Assembly (NCBI GenBank): GCA_947500525.1
Contig: CANMSH010000006.1
Coordinates: 160,339 to 224,338, forward strand
Length of the DNA: 64,000 nt
Origin: an uncultured Flavobacteriaceae bacterium
GTDB lineage: Bacteria > Bacteroidota > Bacteroidia > Flavobacteriales > Flavobacteriaceae
Direction of reading: 5' to 3'
The notes below the pieces were generated by a model, which was not told the DNA's origin, searched no databases, and saw nothing but the letters and a program-made list of their open reading frames with translations. The position numbers were made by a program, and so were the translations under genes. Shown in pieces: positions 44,611 to 53,958 of this stretch; the stretch's first letter is position 1; each line of letters starts with the position of its first letter.

Positions 44611-46149
44611 TTAATTACTCGGCTTCATTTTAAAGACCATTGTGTGCTCCAGGTTAGTATCTAGAGGAAATTCTAAGTTTAAACCATTCTTTGATTGACT
44701 AAATTGTATTTCGCTATCGTAACCTAATAATTCTATTGATTTTATCTTGATCTTAGAAGTATTCAAATACTTAATCGTAAGTTTTCCATTTGTTGGAGGT
44801 ACCAATGCGAAAGCATATAAATTACCATCGTTTTGTGTAAATCGGACGTCTTCTGATGTAAATTTTTCGTTTTTACTTTCAGAAAGGTGTCCCAAATTAG
44901 TTTTTGTAGGACCTTCACCGAAAACATCCCAATACGTTGCCTCATAAATGGCTTCGCCATTAACCTCTAACCATTTCCCCATATCCAACAAGGTTTTTTG
45001 TTGATCTTCAGGAATAGTTCCATCATATTTTGGACCAATATTTAGTAGTAAGCATCCATTTTTACTCACAATATCAACTAAATCGGCAATTAATTCTCCA
45101 GCAGATTTTGGGATCCAGTTTTTTGCATAATACCATGAGTTCTTTCCTAAAGAAGTATCTGTTTGCCAATACTCTGGTCTAATAGAATCTAACTTACTTC
45201 GTTCTAAATCTAGCATATGCGTTCCGAGAGGATAAGATTCGTATTTATAGTTCTTTGTTTGTAATACAACATCTTTACCTCTTAATTTACCTGAATTATA
45301 ATAATATGCTGCTAATTTTTTATGATACTCATCGAACTCTGGCCTATCCAAATAAAAATCAAACCATAAAATGTCTGGTTGGTAGTTGTCTATGATTTCT
45401 TTTGTTCTTGGCCACCATGTCTTTGCTATCCAATCAGTACTAATCGAATCTCCCATTTTATGCGGAGGTGCATACAGATCTTGATATTCGGGGTTACCCG
45501 TATCAAAATAATCTTGCTGATTGAAAAAATTCCAATTAAAAGCCAAATGAGAACTCGCTCCACTGATCAACCCTTGTTTTTTTATTTCTTCAGTTAAATC
45601 TTTGAACACATCTCTTTTGGGACCCATGGCAACAGCATGATAAGGAGTAATACTAGATTCGTACAAGGCGAAACCATCATGATGTTCGGCAACCGGAACA
45701 ATATATTGAGCTCCAGCTTCTTTAAATAAACGAACCCATGCTTCTGGATCAAATTTTTCCATCGTCCATAACGGAATAAGGTCTTTGTATCCAAACTCTT
45801 TTTGATCACCAAATTTTTCTTTGTGATAGGCTACCGCCGGATGAGGTTTGTCATTTGTTATTTCTCCCGTTTGCGGATTCGCAATACCTTTATCTAAATA
45901 CATCCAACGTGGATACCAATCTGTATGCAATTCTGCCACTGAATTTGGTCCCCAATGAATAAAGATTCCGAATTTTACATCCTTCATCCATTGTGGGATT
46001 TTATACTGTTGTAAACTTTCCCAATTTTCTTCATAGGTCACAGCTTTGATTTCATCTTTATATTCATCCTCAGATGGCTTGCTATCCTTACAAGCGAATA
46101 ATGAAATAAAAAGTAAAAGAATTAGTGATTTTTGGTATCCTATTTTCAT
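44611..46149 (-). CDS. Alpha-L-fucosidase, GH29 family lipoprotein
   Basis: The protein has 512 residues with a lipobox (LFACKD, Cys 20). The GH29 catalytic barrel shows WMKDVKFGIFIHWGPNSVAE, YIVPVAEHHDGFALY, and LWFDFYLD near residue 258, where the catalytic nucleophile Asp should lie. NGCLLLNIGPKYDGTIPEDQQKTL is the conserved end of the barrel, followed by a small beta domain. It releases L-fucose from glycans at the outer membrane or periplasm. It is the last gene of the leftward sugar operon. Confidence 0.93.
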   Translation of the reverse strand: MKIGYQKSLILLLFISLFACKDSKPSEDEYKDEIKAVTYEENWESLQQYKIPQWMKDVKFGIFIHWGPNSVAELHTDWYPRWMYLDKGIANPQTGEITNDKPHPAVAYHKEKFGDQKEFGYKDLIPLWTMEKFDPEAWVRLFKEAGAQYIVPVAEHHDGFALYESSITPYHAVAMGPKRDVFKDLTEEIKKQGLISGASSHLAFNWNFFNQQDYFDTGNPEYQDLYAPPHKMGDSISTDWIAKTWWPRTKEIIDNYQPDILWFDFYLDRPEFDEYHKKLAAYYYNSGKLRGKDVVLQTKNYKYESYPLGTHMLDLERSKLDSIRPEYWQTDTSLGKNSWYYAKNWIPKSAGELIADLVDIVSKNGCLLLNIGPKYDGTIPEDQQKTLLDMGKWLEVNGEAIYEATYWDVFGEGPTKTNLGHLSESKNEKFTSEDVRFTQNDGNLYAFALVPPTNGKLTIKYLNTSKIKIKSIELLGYDSEIQFSQSKNGLNLEFPLDTNLEHTMVFKMKPSN

Positions 46150-46181
46150 ACATATTAGTTTTAAAATCTCTTATTTAAAAG

Positions 46182-46826
46182 TCAATTATTAACGTTAATT
46201 TTCTCCATATCAATCCATTTTTCTTGAATAGAACTTTCGGAGTTTGTTCGCTGGAATTTGGCAACATATGCTTGCCACTCATTTTCACGTGGAAGTTTCT
46301 GCCATATCGGACCTACTTTTTCTAAGTCGAAATCTGGTTTGGTATCCATAATTAAAAAAGCTTGATTGCCATATAAATATATCTCCATATCCTTAACACC
46401 TACCTGTTTCATATTTTGGGTTATTTCTGGCCATGCCTGTCTAATACTGTGAACTTTTTTGTACTCGGCTATCAATTCCTCGTCTTCTTCCAAAAGTAAG
46501 GTCCACACAAATCTCTTACACTTATCTAATCTTGTTTTTAATTGCCCCTCTTTTGCTGTATATACCTTCTTTTGGTTGAATTCATATATGCGTTCTAAAG
46601 GTTCTGTTACTAGTTTGAGTTCTTTTTTTATATCCGAAAAATCATAGTTTGGCAGCGTATCTACAATAAAAAAAAATTGATTTTCTTTACGATACCCCTC
46701 AACATTAATAACTTCAAATGGGCTTGATATGAGTTCATTATCCTGCAAAAACAACGAACTGTTTTCATAGGACCCTGTTTCATAGAAAAAGGTAAAACGT
46801 CTAAACTGATTTTCTAAGTACTCCAT
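46182..46826 (-). CDS. Tandem L-rhamnose/L-fucose mutarotase-like protein
   Basis: This 214-residue protein is twice the usual length. The C-terminal half (~97-195) is a canonical RhaM-type mutarotase: KRFVWTLLLEEDEELIAEYKKVHSIRQAWPEI, GVKDMEIYLYGNQAFLIMDTKPDFD, with the conserved His in KVHS and Trp in QAWPE. The N-terminal half (FRRFTFFYETG...NVEGYRKENQFFFIVDTLPNYDFSDI) is a diverged copy lacking those residues. Mutarotases interconvert sugar anomers. It lies 2 bp from the permease gene, so the sugar is probably L-fucose here. Confidence 0.82.
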   Translation of the reverse strand: MEYLENQFRRFTFFYETGSYENSSLFLQDNELISSPFEVINVEGYRKENQFFFIVDTLPNYDFSDIKKELKLVTEPLERIYEFNQKKVYTAKEGQLKTRLDKCKRFVWTLLLEEDEELIAEYKKVHSIRQAWPEITQNMKQVGVKDMEIYLYGNQAFLIMDTKPDFDLEKVGPIWQKLPRENEWQAYVAKFQRTNSESSIQEKWIDMEKINVNN

Positions 46827-46828
46827 AG

Positions 46829-48121
46829 TTAGCTGGATATATTTTCAGGCATCCCTTTACTATTCACTTTATGTCCTTTTATTGCAAAAAACAACAAATA
46901 CACATAACAAATCAATGGGATAATAAACGAGATTCGAATGTTATACCTATCTGAAATATAACCCATTAATGGAGGAACAATGGCGCCACCAACGATACCC
47001 AAAAGAAACACAGACGAACCTGTTTTCGTGTATCCTCCTAGATCTTTCATGCTTAAACTAAAAATAATTGGATATACTATTGAAGTAAATAAACCTACTG
47101 AAGCCAAGCAAGCCAATGAAAAATAACCATTACTAATCATTGCAATAGCTACCATAACAAAGGCACCAATACTACAAAAAGCTAAAACTTTTGCTGGTTT
47201 GAATACATTTAAAATATAGACTCCAACTAAGCGACCGATCAGCACTAATGCCATAAAAATGGTAATGAAAATTGCAGAATTCTGTTCTGTAAGGTCCGGT
47301 ATATTGAGCCATTTCGCGTAGCGAATGATAAAGCTAACAATACCAACTTCAGCTCCTACGTAAAAGAATTCTGCTCCTACTCCGTAAAGAGTATGTCTAA
47401 ATTTCAAAATATCTTTTAGTGGCTTTTTTTCTGAAGAATCACCTTCTTCACTATCCTTAATTTCAGGCAAATTGACAAAAAGTACTACAATGGCTATTAA
47501 CGCCAAAATACCTCCTAATATGAGGTAAGGTGCTTTTACCAAATCGGCTTCACCAGATAAAAAGGTTTGTAACTCTGCACTCGAAAAAGCATCAATAGTT
47601 GTTTGTTCAACATCTACTTCATGTAGCAGCAATTTCGCCGCAAGAAAAGGTGCAATTGTTGCTCCTACAGATCCTATTGCTGCAGATAAACTTAACCTAC
47701 TTGAAGCCCCATCAGGATGTCCCAATTTTGTAATGTATGGTGATGCTGTTACCTCTAAAATAGCAAATCCAGCCGCCATTATAAATAATGCTACTAGAAA
47801 AAATGAATATATCCTAGTTTCGGCTGCAGGGAAAAATAAAAACGCTCCTAAAGCAGCTATTATAAGACCGGTAATAATGCCTGTACGATACCCTTTTTTC
47901 TGAATGTACCACCCCGCTGGAAGAGCCACGATAAAATACGCTCCGAAAAAGGCCGATTGCACTAATGAGGATTGAAAATCGGTTAATTGACATGCTCTTT
48001 TTAAATGCGGAATCAAGACATCATTAATATTTCTACTCAAATTCCAGAAAAACATTAAGAGCATAATAATGATTAACGGAATAAGGTATTTCGAGGATGT
48101 TATACTTTTTGATGCAGACAT
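46829..48121 (-). CDS. FucP-like sugar MFS permease
   Basis: The protein has 430 residues and 12 predicted membrane helices. Motifs typical of the L-fucose:H+ symporter group are present: FFGAYFIVALPAGWYIQKKGYRTGIITGLIIAALGAFLFFPAA, then ILEVTASPYITKLGHP. It should import L-fucose across the inner membrane. Its position between the mutarotase and dehydrogenase genes supports this; a related hexose cannot be excluded. Confidence 0.85.
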   Translation of the reverse strand: MSASKSITSSKYLIPLIIIMLLMFFWNLSRNINDVLIPHLKRACQLTDFQSSLVQSAFFGAYFIVALPAGWYIQKKGYRTGIITGLIIAALGAFLFFPAAETRIYSFFLVALFIMAAGFAILEVTASPYITKLGHPDGASSRLSLSAAIGSVGATIAPFLAAKLLLHEVDVEQTTIDAFSSAELQTFLSGEADLVKAPYLILGGILALIAIVVLFVNLPEIKDSEEGDSSEKKPLKDILKFRHTLYGVGAEFFYVGAEVGIVSFIIRYAKWLNIPDLTEQNSAIFITIFMALVLIGRLVGVYILNVFKPAKVLAFCSIGAFVMVAIAMISNGYFSLACLASVGLFTSIVYPIIFSLSMKDLGGYTKTGSSVFLLGIVGGAIVPPLMGYISDRYNIRISFIIPLICYVYLLFFAIKGHKVNSKGMPENISS

Positions 48122-48155
48122 TTGTGGGTTTTACTTATAATTATTGAGTGTGCTA

Positions 48156-49175
48156 TTACAATTCTATTACTGCTTTAATTAAATCGCCTTTGTAAGTGTA
48201 TAATTTTTCAAATTCAGTTGGAACATCATCAAACTTTATTCTATGCGTAATAAAAGGGGTTGGGTTAATATTACCTGCTTCTATTAGTCTAATGATACGA
48301 CTGAAATCTGAACCGAGGGCAGCTCTACTTGCTTTTAGCGTCAATTCTTTTTTATGGAAATAAGGGTCGTTAAAAACGATATCCCCTAAAAATAAACCTA
48401 TAAAAACAATAGTTCCGCCAGCTGCTGCATATTTAAAAGTATTCAACATAGATTTTTCACTTCCCGTGGCATCCATTACAACTGTAGGCAAATCTCCATC
48501 AAGTAATTCTGTCAATAATGTTTCAACATCTCCAAGCGCATTAATAGTATCACTAATATTGGTAATTTCTTTACATTTTTCTAGTTTGTGATCGTCTATA
48601 TCCATAGCGATAACTCTAGCGCCAGTTAACTGAGCAAACTGAATTGTTCCTAATCCGATAGGCCCGGCGCCAATAACTAGCACAATATCTTCATGTGATA
48701 TTTCAGCTCTATCAACCGCGTGACAACCGATTGCTAGTGGTTCTATGAGTGCTAGTTGATCATCAGACAATGCGTTCGACGGATGTAAAAATTCAGACGA
48801 AACTATCATTATACCTTGCATTCCGCCATCAACATGCACTCCTAAAACACGCAGATATTCACCACAATTCGTTTTACCTCTTTTAACCGCTTGACTTATT
48901 TTTTCATTATAATACGGTTCTACAGAGCATCTATCCCCAATTGTCACGTTGCTTACCTCGGCTCCGATTTCTAAAACTTCAACTGCCAATTCATGACCTA
49001 AAACTCTCGGGTATTCAAAAAAAGGTTGTGTGCCTTTAAAGGCATGTAAATCTGTACCGCATATCCCTATCTTATTGACCTTGACAAGTACTTGGTTAGG
49101 TTCCAGGAATACCGAGGGTCTATTTAATTTATATGTTTCCCAGACACCTGGTTCTTTTAATCGAATAGCTTCCAT
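48156..49175 (-). CDS. Medium-chain alcohol dehydrogenase without structural-zinc loop
   Basis: The 339-residue protein has the catalytic zinc site (GICGTDLHAF, GHELAVEV, and the acidic residue in LIEPLAIG) and the Rossmann motif VIGAGPIGLGTIQFAQ. The loop that usually carries four cysteines for structural zinc has only one (KTNCGEY). It resembles L-threonine/sorbitol dehydrogenase-like oxidoreductases. In this operon it may oxidise a sugar or keto-deoxy acid of the non-phosphorylated fucose route. The exact substrate is unknown. Confidence 0.82.
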   Translation of the reverse strand: MEAIRLKEPGVWETYKLNRPSVFLEPNQVLVKVNKIGICGTDLHAFKGTQPFFEYPRVLGHELAVEVLEIGAEVSNVTIGDRCSVEPYYNEKISQAVKRGKTNCGEYLRVLGVHVDGGMQGIMIVSSEFLHPSNALSDDQLALIEPLAIGCHAVDRAEISHEDIVLVIGAGPIGLGTIQFAQLTGARVIAMDIDDHKLEKCKEITNISDTINALGDVETLLTELLDGDLPTVVMDATGSEKSMLNTFKYAAAGGTIVFIGLFLGDIVFNDPYFHKKELTLKASRAALGSDFSRIIRLIEAGNINPTPFITHRIKFDDVPTEFEKLYTYKGDLIKAVIEL

Positions 49176-49194
49176 AAAGTGGTTTATCTCTTTT

Positions 49195-49956
49195 TTAAAA
49201 ATTTACTGTCGCACCGCCATCTACAGGAAGGATGACTCCTGTAATATATCTAGCGGCTTCCGAACTTAAAAAAACGGCAGCATTACCTATATCATTTGGG
49301 TGTCCGAAATGATTCATAGCAATTCTATTTGTAATTTGCTGTTTTCGTTTTTCATCATTATTAATTGCTTTTAAAAACATATTAGATTCTATCCAACCAG
49401 GCGCTATTGCATTTACGCGCACATTACTTTTTGAATACTCTGTAACTAATGCATTTACAAGCCCTGTTAATGCTGTTTTTGAAGTGCCATAGGCAACTAC
49501 TTTATCTATCCCAAATAACCCCGCCATCGAGCCAATCATTAATATAGTTCCCTTTTTTCTTTTAAGCATATATTTCGCACACTCACGCGTTAAAGAAAAT
49601 ACGCTCATTACGTTGGTTTGTAAGATTCTCTCAAAATCTTCATCCGACGTTTCTTGAGCCATCCCTTTATAATGGATTCCTGCATTATTTACCAATATTT
49701 CAAGAGGACCAATGTTTGTTTCTATATCTTTCACCAAACTTGGAATTTCTTTTTTGTTGGTAATGTCATTTACGCGATACTGTGCGTTTTTTCCTAACAC
49801 TTCGACCGCCTCTTTTAAAACTTGCTCTCTACGACCAGTAATAACCACTGTCGCTCCAGCTTCGATATATGCTTTTGCAATCCCTAATCCGATCCCAGTA
49901 CCACCACCAGTAATAAGGGCGATTTTATTCTCTAATGAAAAAACTTCTAATCCCAT
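49195..49956 (-). CDS. SDR oxidoreductase, probable fucose-pathway dehydrogenase
   Basis: The 253-residue protein is a classical short-chain dehydrogenase: TGGGTGIGLGIA cofactor loop (~15-26), NNAG, catalytic Ser in MIGSMAG, YGTSK (Tyr/Lys ~155-159), and ILPVDGGATV at the end. Such enzymes act as L-fucose dehydrogenase or 2-keto-3-deoxy-L-fuconate dehydrogenase in oxidative fucose catabolism, and the neighbouring enolase-superfamily gene (1-bp gap) supports that. Other substrates such as gluconate-type acids are possible. Confidence 0.85.
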   Translation of the reverse strand: MGLEVFSLENKIALITGGGTGIGLGIAKAYIEAGATVVITGRREQVLKEAVEVLGKNAQYRVNDITNKKEIPSLVKDIETNIGPLEILVNNAGIHYKGMAQETSDEDFERILQTNVMSVFSLTRECAKYMLKRKKGTILMIGSMAGLFGIDKVVAYGTSKTALTGLVNALVTEYSKSNVRVNAIAPGWIESNMFLKAINNDEKRKQQITNRIAMNHFGHPNDIGNAAVFLSSEAARYITGVILPVDGGATVNF

Positions 49957-49957
49957 A

Positions 49958-51040
49958 TTATTTTATTTCAGTTAAATAATCATCAATAAAGGTAAAACCC
50001 CATCCTGGCAAATCATGAGGTTTTGCATAACCATTTTCTATTTTCATTGGATTATCAATTAATGGATCTACCCAATCAAAAGATTCAGCACCTACTCCAT
50101 TCGGTATTGTGCACAGCAAAGGCACGTCATAATCTTTATAATAGTGTGGTAAAACTGGCAAGTGAAAACTATGTGCCAGCGCTGCACTTTCTCTCCAAGC
50201 TTCTACACCACCAATTCTTAAAATATCGGGTTGCCAAATATCTAAGGCGTTTCTTGTGACCAATTCACGTAAGGGCAAATTGTCAAATTCTCTTTCCCCC
50301 ATCGCTAGAGAAATTCCTGTTTGATTTTTGAGAATTTGATATGCCTGAAAATCCTGATGATTTACGGGCTCTTCAAACCAGTTTATATTTAAATCTTTCG
50401 CTGCGTTCGCAAGCTTAATTGCCGATGGCAAATCCATACCTTGATTCGCATCCATCATAATATCAATATCATTCCCAACGGCGTCTCTCACTTTTCTCAA
50501 ACGGTCTAAATCGGTACTAACTTTTGGTGAACCTACTTTAATTTTTACTGCTTTAAATCCTCTAGAAGCATAATCGGTTACTTCGGCAATAAGCTCATCT
50601 ATACTATAAGAAATCCAGCCACCACTTCCGTATATATTCACCTTCTCTTTGCTTACACCCAGTAATTTATGAACAGGTTGATTCTGTGCCTTTCCCCAAG
50701 CATCCCACATGGCTATGTTAATTGCGGCTTGCGCCCACCTTAACAATCCTTGGTTTCCGAAATACTCAAATAATCCATCTAATTTTTGACTTAATGCGCC
50801 TGTTTCATACGCTTTATAACCTTTTATAATTGGAATCAAATCTTTCAATGCTCCAACGATAGCATTGGGTGAATATTGAAATGACAACAAATACGATTCA
50901 CCTACAATTCCATTTTCAAGTCGAATTCTTAAAATAATAAAAGAAATTTCAGTGAGGGTATGCGTGGCATCCGAAATTGGTTTTTTTAATGGTGTAGTCG
51001 CTTTGTATATTTTTAAGTCTTTTATTTCTAATTCCTTCAT
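49958..51040 (-). CDS. Enolase-superfamily (mandelate racemase-like) sugar acid dehydratase
   Basis: The 360-residue protein has the KxK motif in FKAVKIKVGSP (~165-170), metal ligands in MMDANQG (~195), WFEEPV (~220) and GEREFD (~246), and a His in LPHYYKDYDV (~297) as second catalytic base. This is the mandelate racemase subgroup. It is shorter than classic L-fuconate dehydratase (about 440 residues), so it may be a different sugar acid dehydratase. It is the first gene of the leftward operon, opposite the AraC regulator. Confidence 0.85.
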   Translation of the reverse strand: MKELEIKDLKIYKATTPLKKPISDATHTLTEISFIILRIRLENGIVGESYLLSFQYSPNAIVGALKDLIPIIKGYKAYETGALSQKLDGLFEYFGNQGLLRWAQAAINIAMWDAWGKAQNQPVHKLLGVSKEKVNIYGSGGWISYSIDELIAEVTDYASRGFKAVKIKVGSPKVSTDLDRLRKVRDAVGNDIDIMMDANQGMDLPSAIKLANAAKDLNINWFEEPVNHQDFQAYQILKNQTGISLAMGEREFDNLPLRELVTRNALDIWQPDILRIGGVEAWRESAALAHSFHLPVLPHYYKDYDVPLLCTIPNGVGAESFDWVDPLIDNPMKIENGYAKPHDLPGWGFTFIDDYLTEIK

Positions 51041-51120
51041 TTGAGCATTGCCTATTTATAGAAACAAATATCATGAAATTCATTTTTGAATCTATATATA
51101 ATATTACACTTATTATGTAC

Positions 51121-51165
51121 AATATTGATTTTATAAGCGATATTAGATATTATAATATCAATATT
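51121..51165. promoter_or_regulatory. Inverted repeat between the sugar operon and its AraC-type regulator
   Basis: AATATTGAT (51121-51129) and ATCAATATT (51157-51165) form perfect 9-bp arms separated by 27 bp, so their centres are 36 bp apart. They lie in the 149-bp divergent spacer, near the regulator start (51190). This is a plausible regulator site, although the region is very AT-rich and chance is possible. Confidence 0.45.
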
Positions 51166-51189
51166 TTACATTTTTAGTACTTTTATGTT

Positions 51190-52041
51190 ATGAAAGCCCA
51201 ATTAAAACAAGTTACTACATCCCCCAATAATTCATTTAAGGTTAAAAAATTTGAGGAAAAAAAATTTGAGGCCGAATGGCATTTTCATCCACAATACGAA
51301 CTGACTTTTATGATACAGAGCACCGGAATTAGGTATGTAGGAGATTCAATGCAACCTTTTGAACGTGGTGATCTTGTTTTGGTTGGTAAAAACGTACCAC
51401 ATTCATGGAAAACCATCGATGCTACAAATGAGCAGGTAAAATGTGTCGTTATTCAATGGGATGAAGACTTGCTAAAGCATTGGGTCGATAAACCAGAATT
51501 TACCAGTATTCAAAAAATGTTACTCAAATCGAGCTATGGGCTTTCTTTCGATTTAAAAACGGCATTATCTCTAGAAGAATCGTTTCTTTCTATTTTCGAT
51601 CAAAGTCCATTTGAGCGTTTAATTACTTTATTAAATATTTTAAATGTTCTAGCAAGAAAAGCTTCTATTAAATTGTTAGCTGGCTCAAGTTTTGGTAAAG
51701 ATCTTTCTTTAAAAGAGAGCCATCGTGTAAATGTGATAAACAGTTATATTAAAGATAATTATCAAAACGAACCTTCTCTAAGTGAATTGTCAAATAAATT
51801 ATCATTGAGCAAAGAAGCTTTTTGCCGATTTTTTAAAAAAACATTTGATAAAACATATTCAAGTTATGTGCGCGAATATAAAATTACAATCGCGAGTAAA
51901 ATGTTGATCGAAACTGACAAATCAGTTTCAGAAATAGGTTATGAATCAGGATTCAACAACTTGTCTTACTATCATAGAGAATTTAAAAAATATAAAAAGA
52001 TTTCTCCAAATACATATAGACAACTATACCAAAGAATATAA
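51190..52041 (+). CDS. AraC-family transcriptional regulator with cupin sensor domain
   Basis: The 283-residue protein has an N-terminal cupin (FEAEWHFHPQYELTFMIQSTGIRYVGDSMQPFERGDLVLVGKNVPHSW, His pair typical of sugar-sensing AraC proteins). Two HTH motifs close it: PSLSELSNKLSLSKEAFCRFFKKTFDKTYSSYVREYKI and VSEIGYESGFNNLSYYHREFKKYKKISPNTYR. It diverges from the fucose-type operon and probably activates it with the sugar or a pathway intermediate as ligand. Confidence 0.9.
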   Translation: MKAQLKQVTTSPNNSFKVKKFEEKKFEAEWHFHPQYELTFMIQSTGIRYVGDSMQPFERGDLVLVGKNVPHSWKTIDATNEQVKCVVIQWDEDLLKHWVDKPEFTSIQKMLLKSSYGLSFDLKTALSLEESFLSIFDQSPFERLITLLNILNVLARKASIKLLAGSSFGKDLSLKESHRVNVINSYIKDNYQNEPSLSELSNKLSLSKEAFCRFFKKTFDKTYSSYVREYKITIASKMLIETDKSVSEIGYESGFNNLSYYHREFKKYKKISPNTYRQLYQRI

Positions 52042-52155
52042 AAACCGTTGTACGTTCTTTCTTCGGTATTTCATGCTTTTTGTGTTATTCTCAAATATTT
52101 TCGACAGTATACAATTTGACTTTATTTCTTACTTATTTCATCATTCTCTGCGATT

Positions 52156-52830
52156 TTAGATAAAATGAGCAATCGAAACACCCAAACAAATTACCACCAA
52201 TTTGGATACATTAAATGTATGTCCTTCACCCGTTTCAAACAAAATGGTCGTGGCAATATGGAGAAAGATACCGATAACGATGGCATTTACAATATCTGTA
52301 TACTCTGAAGCCAAAACGGTGTTGTTTGAAATATATGTGCCCAAAGGTGTCATTATCGCAAACACCACTAAGAAACCTATAATTTGAGCCTTACTATAGT
52401 TAGATTGAAATAAGAATGTGGTAATTAATGCCGCTATCGGAATTTTATGAATTAAGATGCCATACACCATATCGTTATGTTGATGTATAGGAAAGCCTTC
52501 TAAAAAGCTATGAATACAAAGGCTTATAAATAATACCCATGGAAAATTTTTATCTTTTTCATACTCATTGTCATGACCATGCTCAACACCTTTAGAGAAA
52601 AATTCTAAGATAATTTGAAGTAGAACACCTAACATTATAAATAGACCTGTTTGCTTTGGATCTAAATGATGATATACTTCTGGCAATAATTCGAAAAGCG
52701 CCAGCGCTAAAAGAAATGCACCACTAAATGACAATAAGAGCTTTGTACCTATTGTTTTTTGTTTTTTAGTAATAAATGCGATGATTACACCAATAAAGAT
52801 GGCAATAACTGGAAGTAAATAAGAATTCAT
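52156..52830 (-). CDS. ZIP-family metal cation transporter
   Basis: The 224-residue protein has about seven to eight membrane helices. The core ZIP motifs are HSFLEGFPIHQ (helix 4 metal site) and LIHKIPIAAL (helix 5). A short His/acid loop (GVEHGHDNEYEKD) lies between helices. It imports divalent cations, probably zinc or iron. It is transcribed alone, with a long leader that carries an FNR-type promoter at 52976-53042. Confidence 0.88.
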   Translation of the reverse strand: MNSYLLPVIAIFIGVIIAFITKKQKTIGTKLLLSFSGAFLLALALFELLPEVYHHLDPKQTGLFIMLGVLLQIILEFFSKGVEHGHDNEYEKDKNFPWVLFISLCIHSFLEGFPIHQHNDMVYGILIHKIPIAALITTFLFQSNYSKAQIIGFLVVFAIMTPLGTYISNNTVLASEYTDIVNAIVIGIFLHIATTILFETGEGHTFNVSKLVVICLGVSIAHFI

Positions 52831-53243
52831 ATCAATATTATTTTAATTTCAAGGGTCAACCTTTTAGATGATTTTTTTAAAAATTTAGGTTTAGTTTCAT
52901 GGTATTTATAACCTTCTAAAACATACACCAGATTTATCAATTATTAACAGTACAAATTTGGTATATAATTAAAAGGAATAATATGATCTGTGATAAGAAA
53001 AAAGCTTGATCGTCGTCATACATAAATCTTGATCTAAATCAATATTTATATTACAAGTACAAATAGATGAGATTGAATGAATCATTAATGATAGATACAC
53101 AGGATAATAATTTGTATACCGACATCATCATACATTCATTTATTTATAATACTTTTTATAACCTTTCTTAAACTATATTAAGGTGAGCTCAATAACATAT
53201 GAAATTAAACGCACCTTTGTTTTAGAATTGAAGAACTAATAAA
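52831..53243. other. 413-bp gene-free region upstream of the ZIP gene
   Basis: No reading frame of note. It holds the FNR-type promoter region at 52976-53042 and otherwise AT-rich sequence. No terminator is clear after the nitroreductase gene. Confidence 0.6.
52976..53042 (-). promoter_or_regulatory. FNR-type promoter region of the ZIP gene
   Basis: A perfect FNR/CRP-family box TTGAT-CTAA-ATCAA lies at 53029-53042. Read leftward, it is followed with identical spacing by TTTTCTTA and TCATATTATTC, the same blocks as in 59100-59166 (46 of 67 positions identical by hand, ungapped; 38 of 44 in the two outer blocks). The segment ends 145 bp before the ZIP start. Confidence 0.7.
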
Positions 53244-53873
53244 CTAGATTTTTTCAAAAATATCTTCTAGTGGTTTTCTAATTTTTGTTGCATTTTGTGT
53301 ATCGTCTTCTACACTTCGATATCCTACTGCCAAGACAACACTAGCATTAAGACCTTTTTCTTTTAAGCTTAAAATTTCACTATAAATTTCTGGATCAAAG
53401 CCTTCCATAGGAGTACTGTCTAATCCTAGTTCGGCGCAAGCGTTTAAAGCATTAGACAATGCGATATAGGTTTGTTTCGCCGTCCAATTTTGTTTTTCTT
53501 CTGGCGATTTTTCTTTCATTTTCACCTTCATAAAGTCACTTGCGCCCTTTAAGCTGGCAACCTCTACATCTTGTGTTTGAGCCTTTAAATTTATATAAGC
53601 CTCTACGTCGTCGTCTGTAACATCATTATATCCGCAAAAAACAAGCAGGTGAGACGCATCTGTGATTTGCGGTTGACCCCAAGATGCTGGTTTTAACTTT
53701 TCTCTTATCGTCGGATCTTCAATAATAAGAACCTTGAATAATTGCAACCCATAAGATGTGGCCGACAGTTGAATTGCTTCTTTGATTATTTTTAAATCTT
53801 CAGAGTTAACTTTCTTTGACGTATCATATTTTTTTGTGGCATATCTCCACTTTAAATTTTTAATTAATTGCAT
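53244..53873 (-). CDS. Nitroreductase-family NAD(P)H oxidoreductase
   Basis: The 209-residue protein has the NfsB-like pattern: LKWRYATKKYDTSKKV (FMN phosphate-binding Arg/Lys), EAIQLSATSYGLQLFKVLII, the helical insert, ALNACAELGLDSTPMEGFDP, and VVLAVGYRS near the end. It is an FMN flavoprotein that reduces quinones or nitro compounds in the cytosol. Last gene of a leftward series starting at 56039; the gap to the previous gene is 85 bp. Confidence 0.9.
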   Translation of the reverse strand: MQLIKNLKWRYATKKYDTSKKVNSEDLKIIKEAIQLSATSYGLQLFKVLIIEDPTIREKLKPASWGQPQITDASHLLVFCGYNDVTDDDVEAYINLKAQTQDVEVASLKGASDFMKVKMKEKSPEEKQNWTAKQTYIALSNALNACAELGLDSTPMEGFDPEIYSEILSLKEKGLNASVVLAVGYRSVEDDTQNATKIRKPLEDIFEKI

Positions 53874-53958
53874 TGAATTTTATTTTTATTTTTACTAAAT
53901 CTTTTATGAAATACTACAATCATTCTTCCTGTAGCATCTTTAACCATTTGGTTACTTG

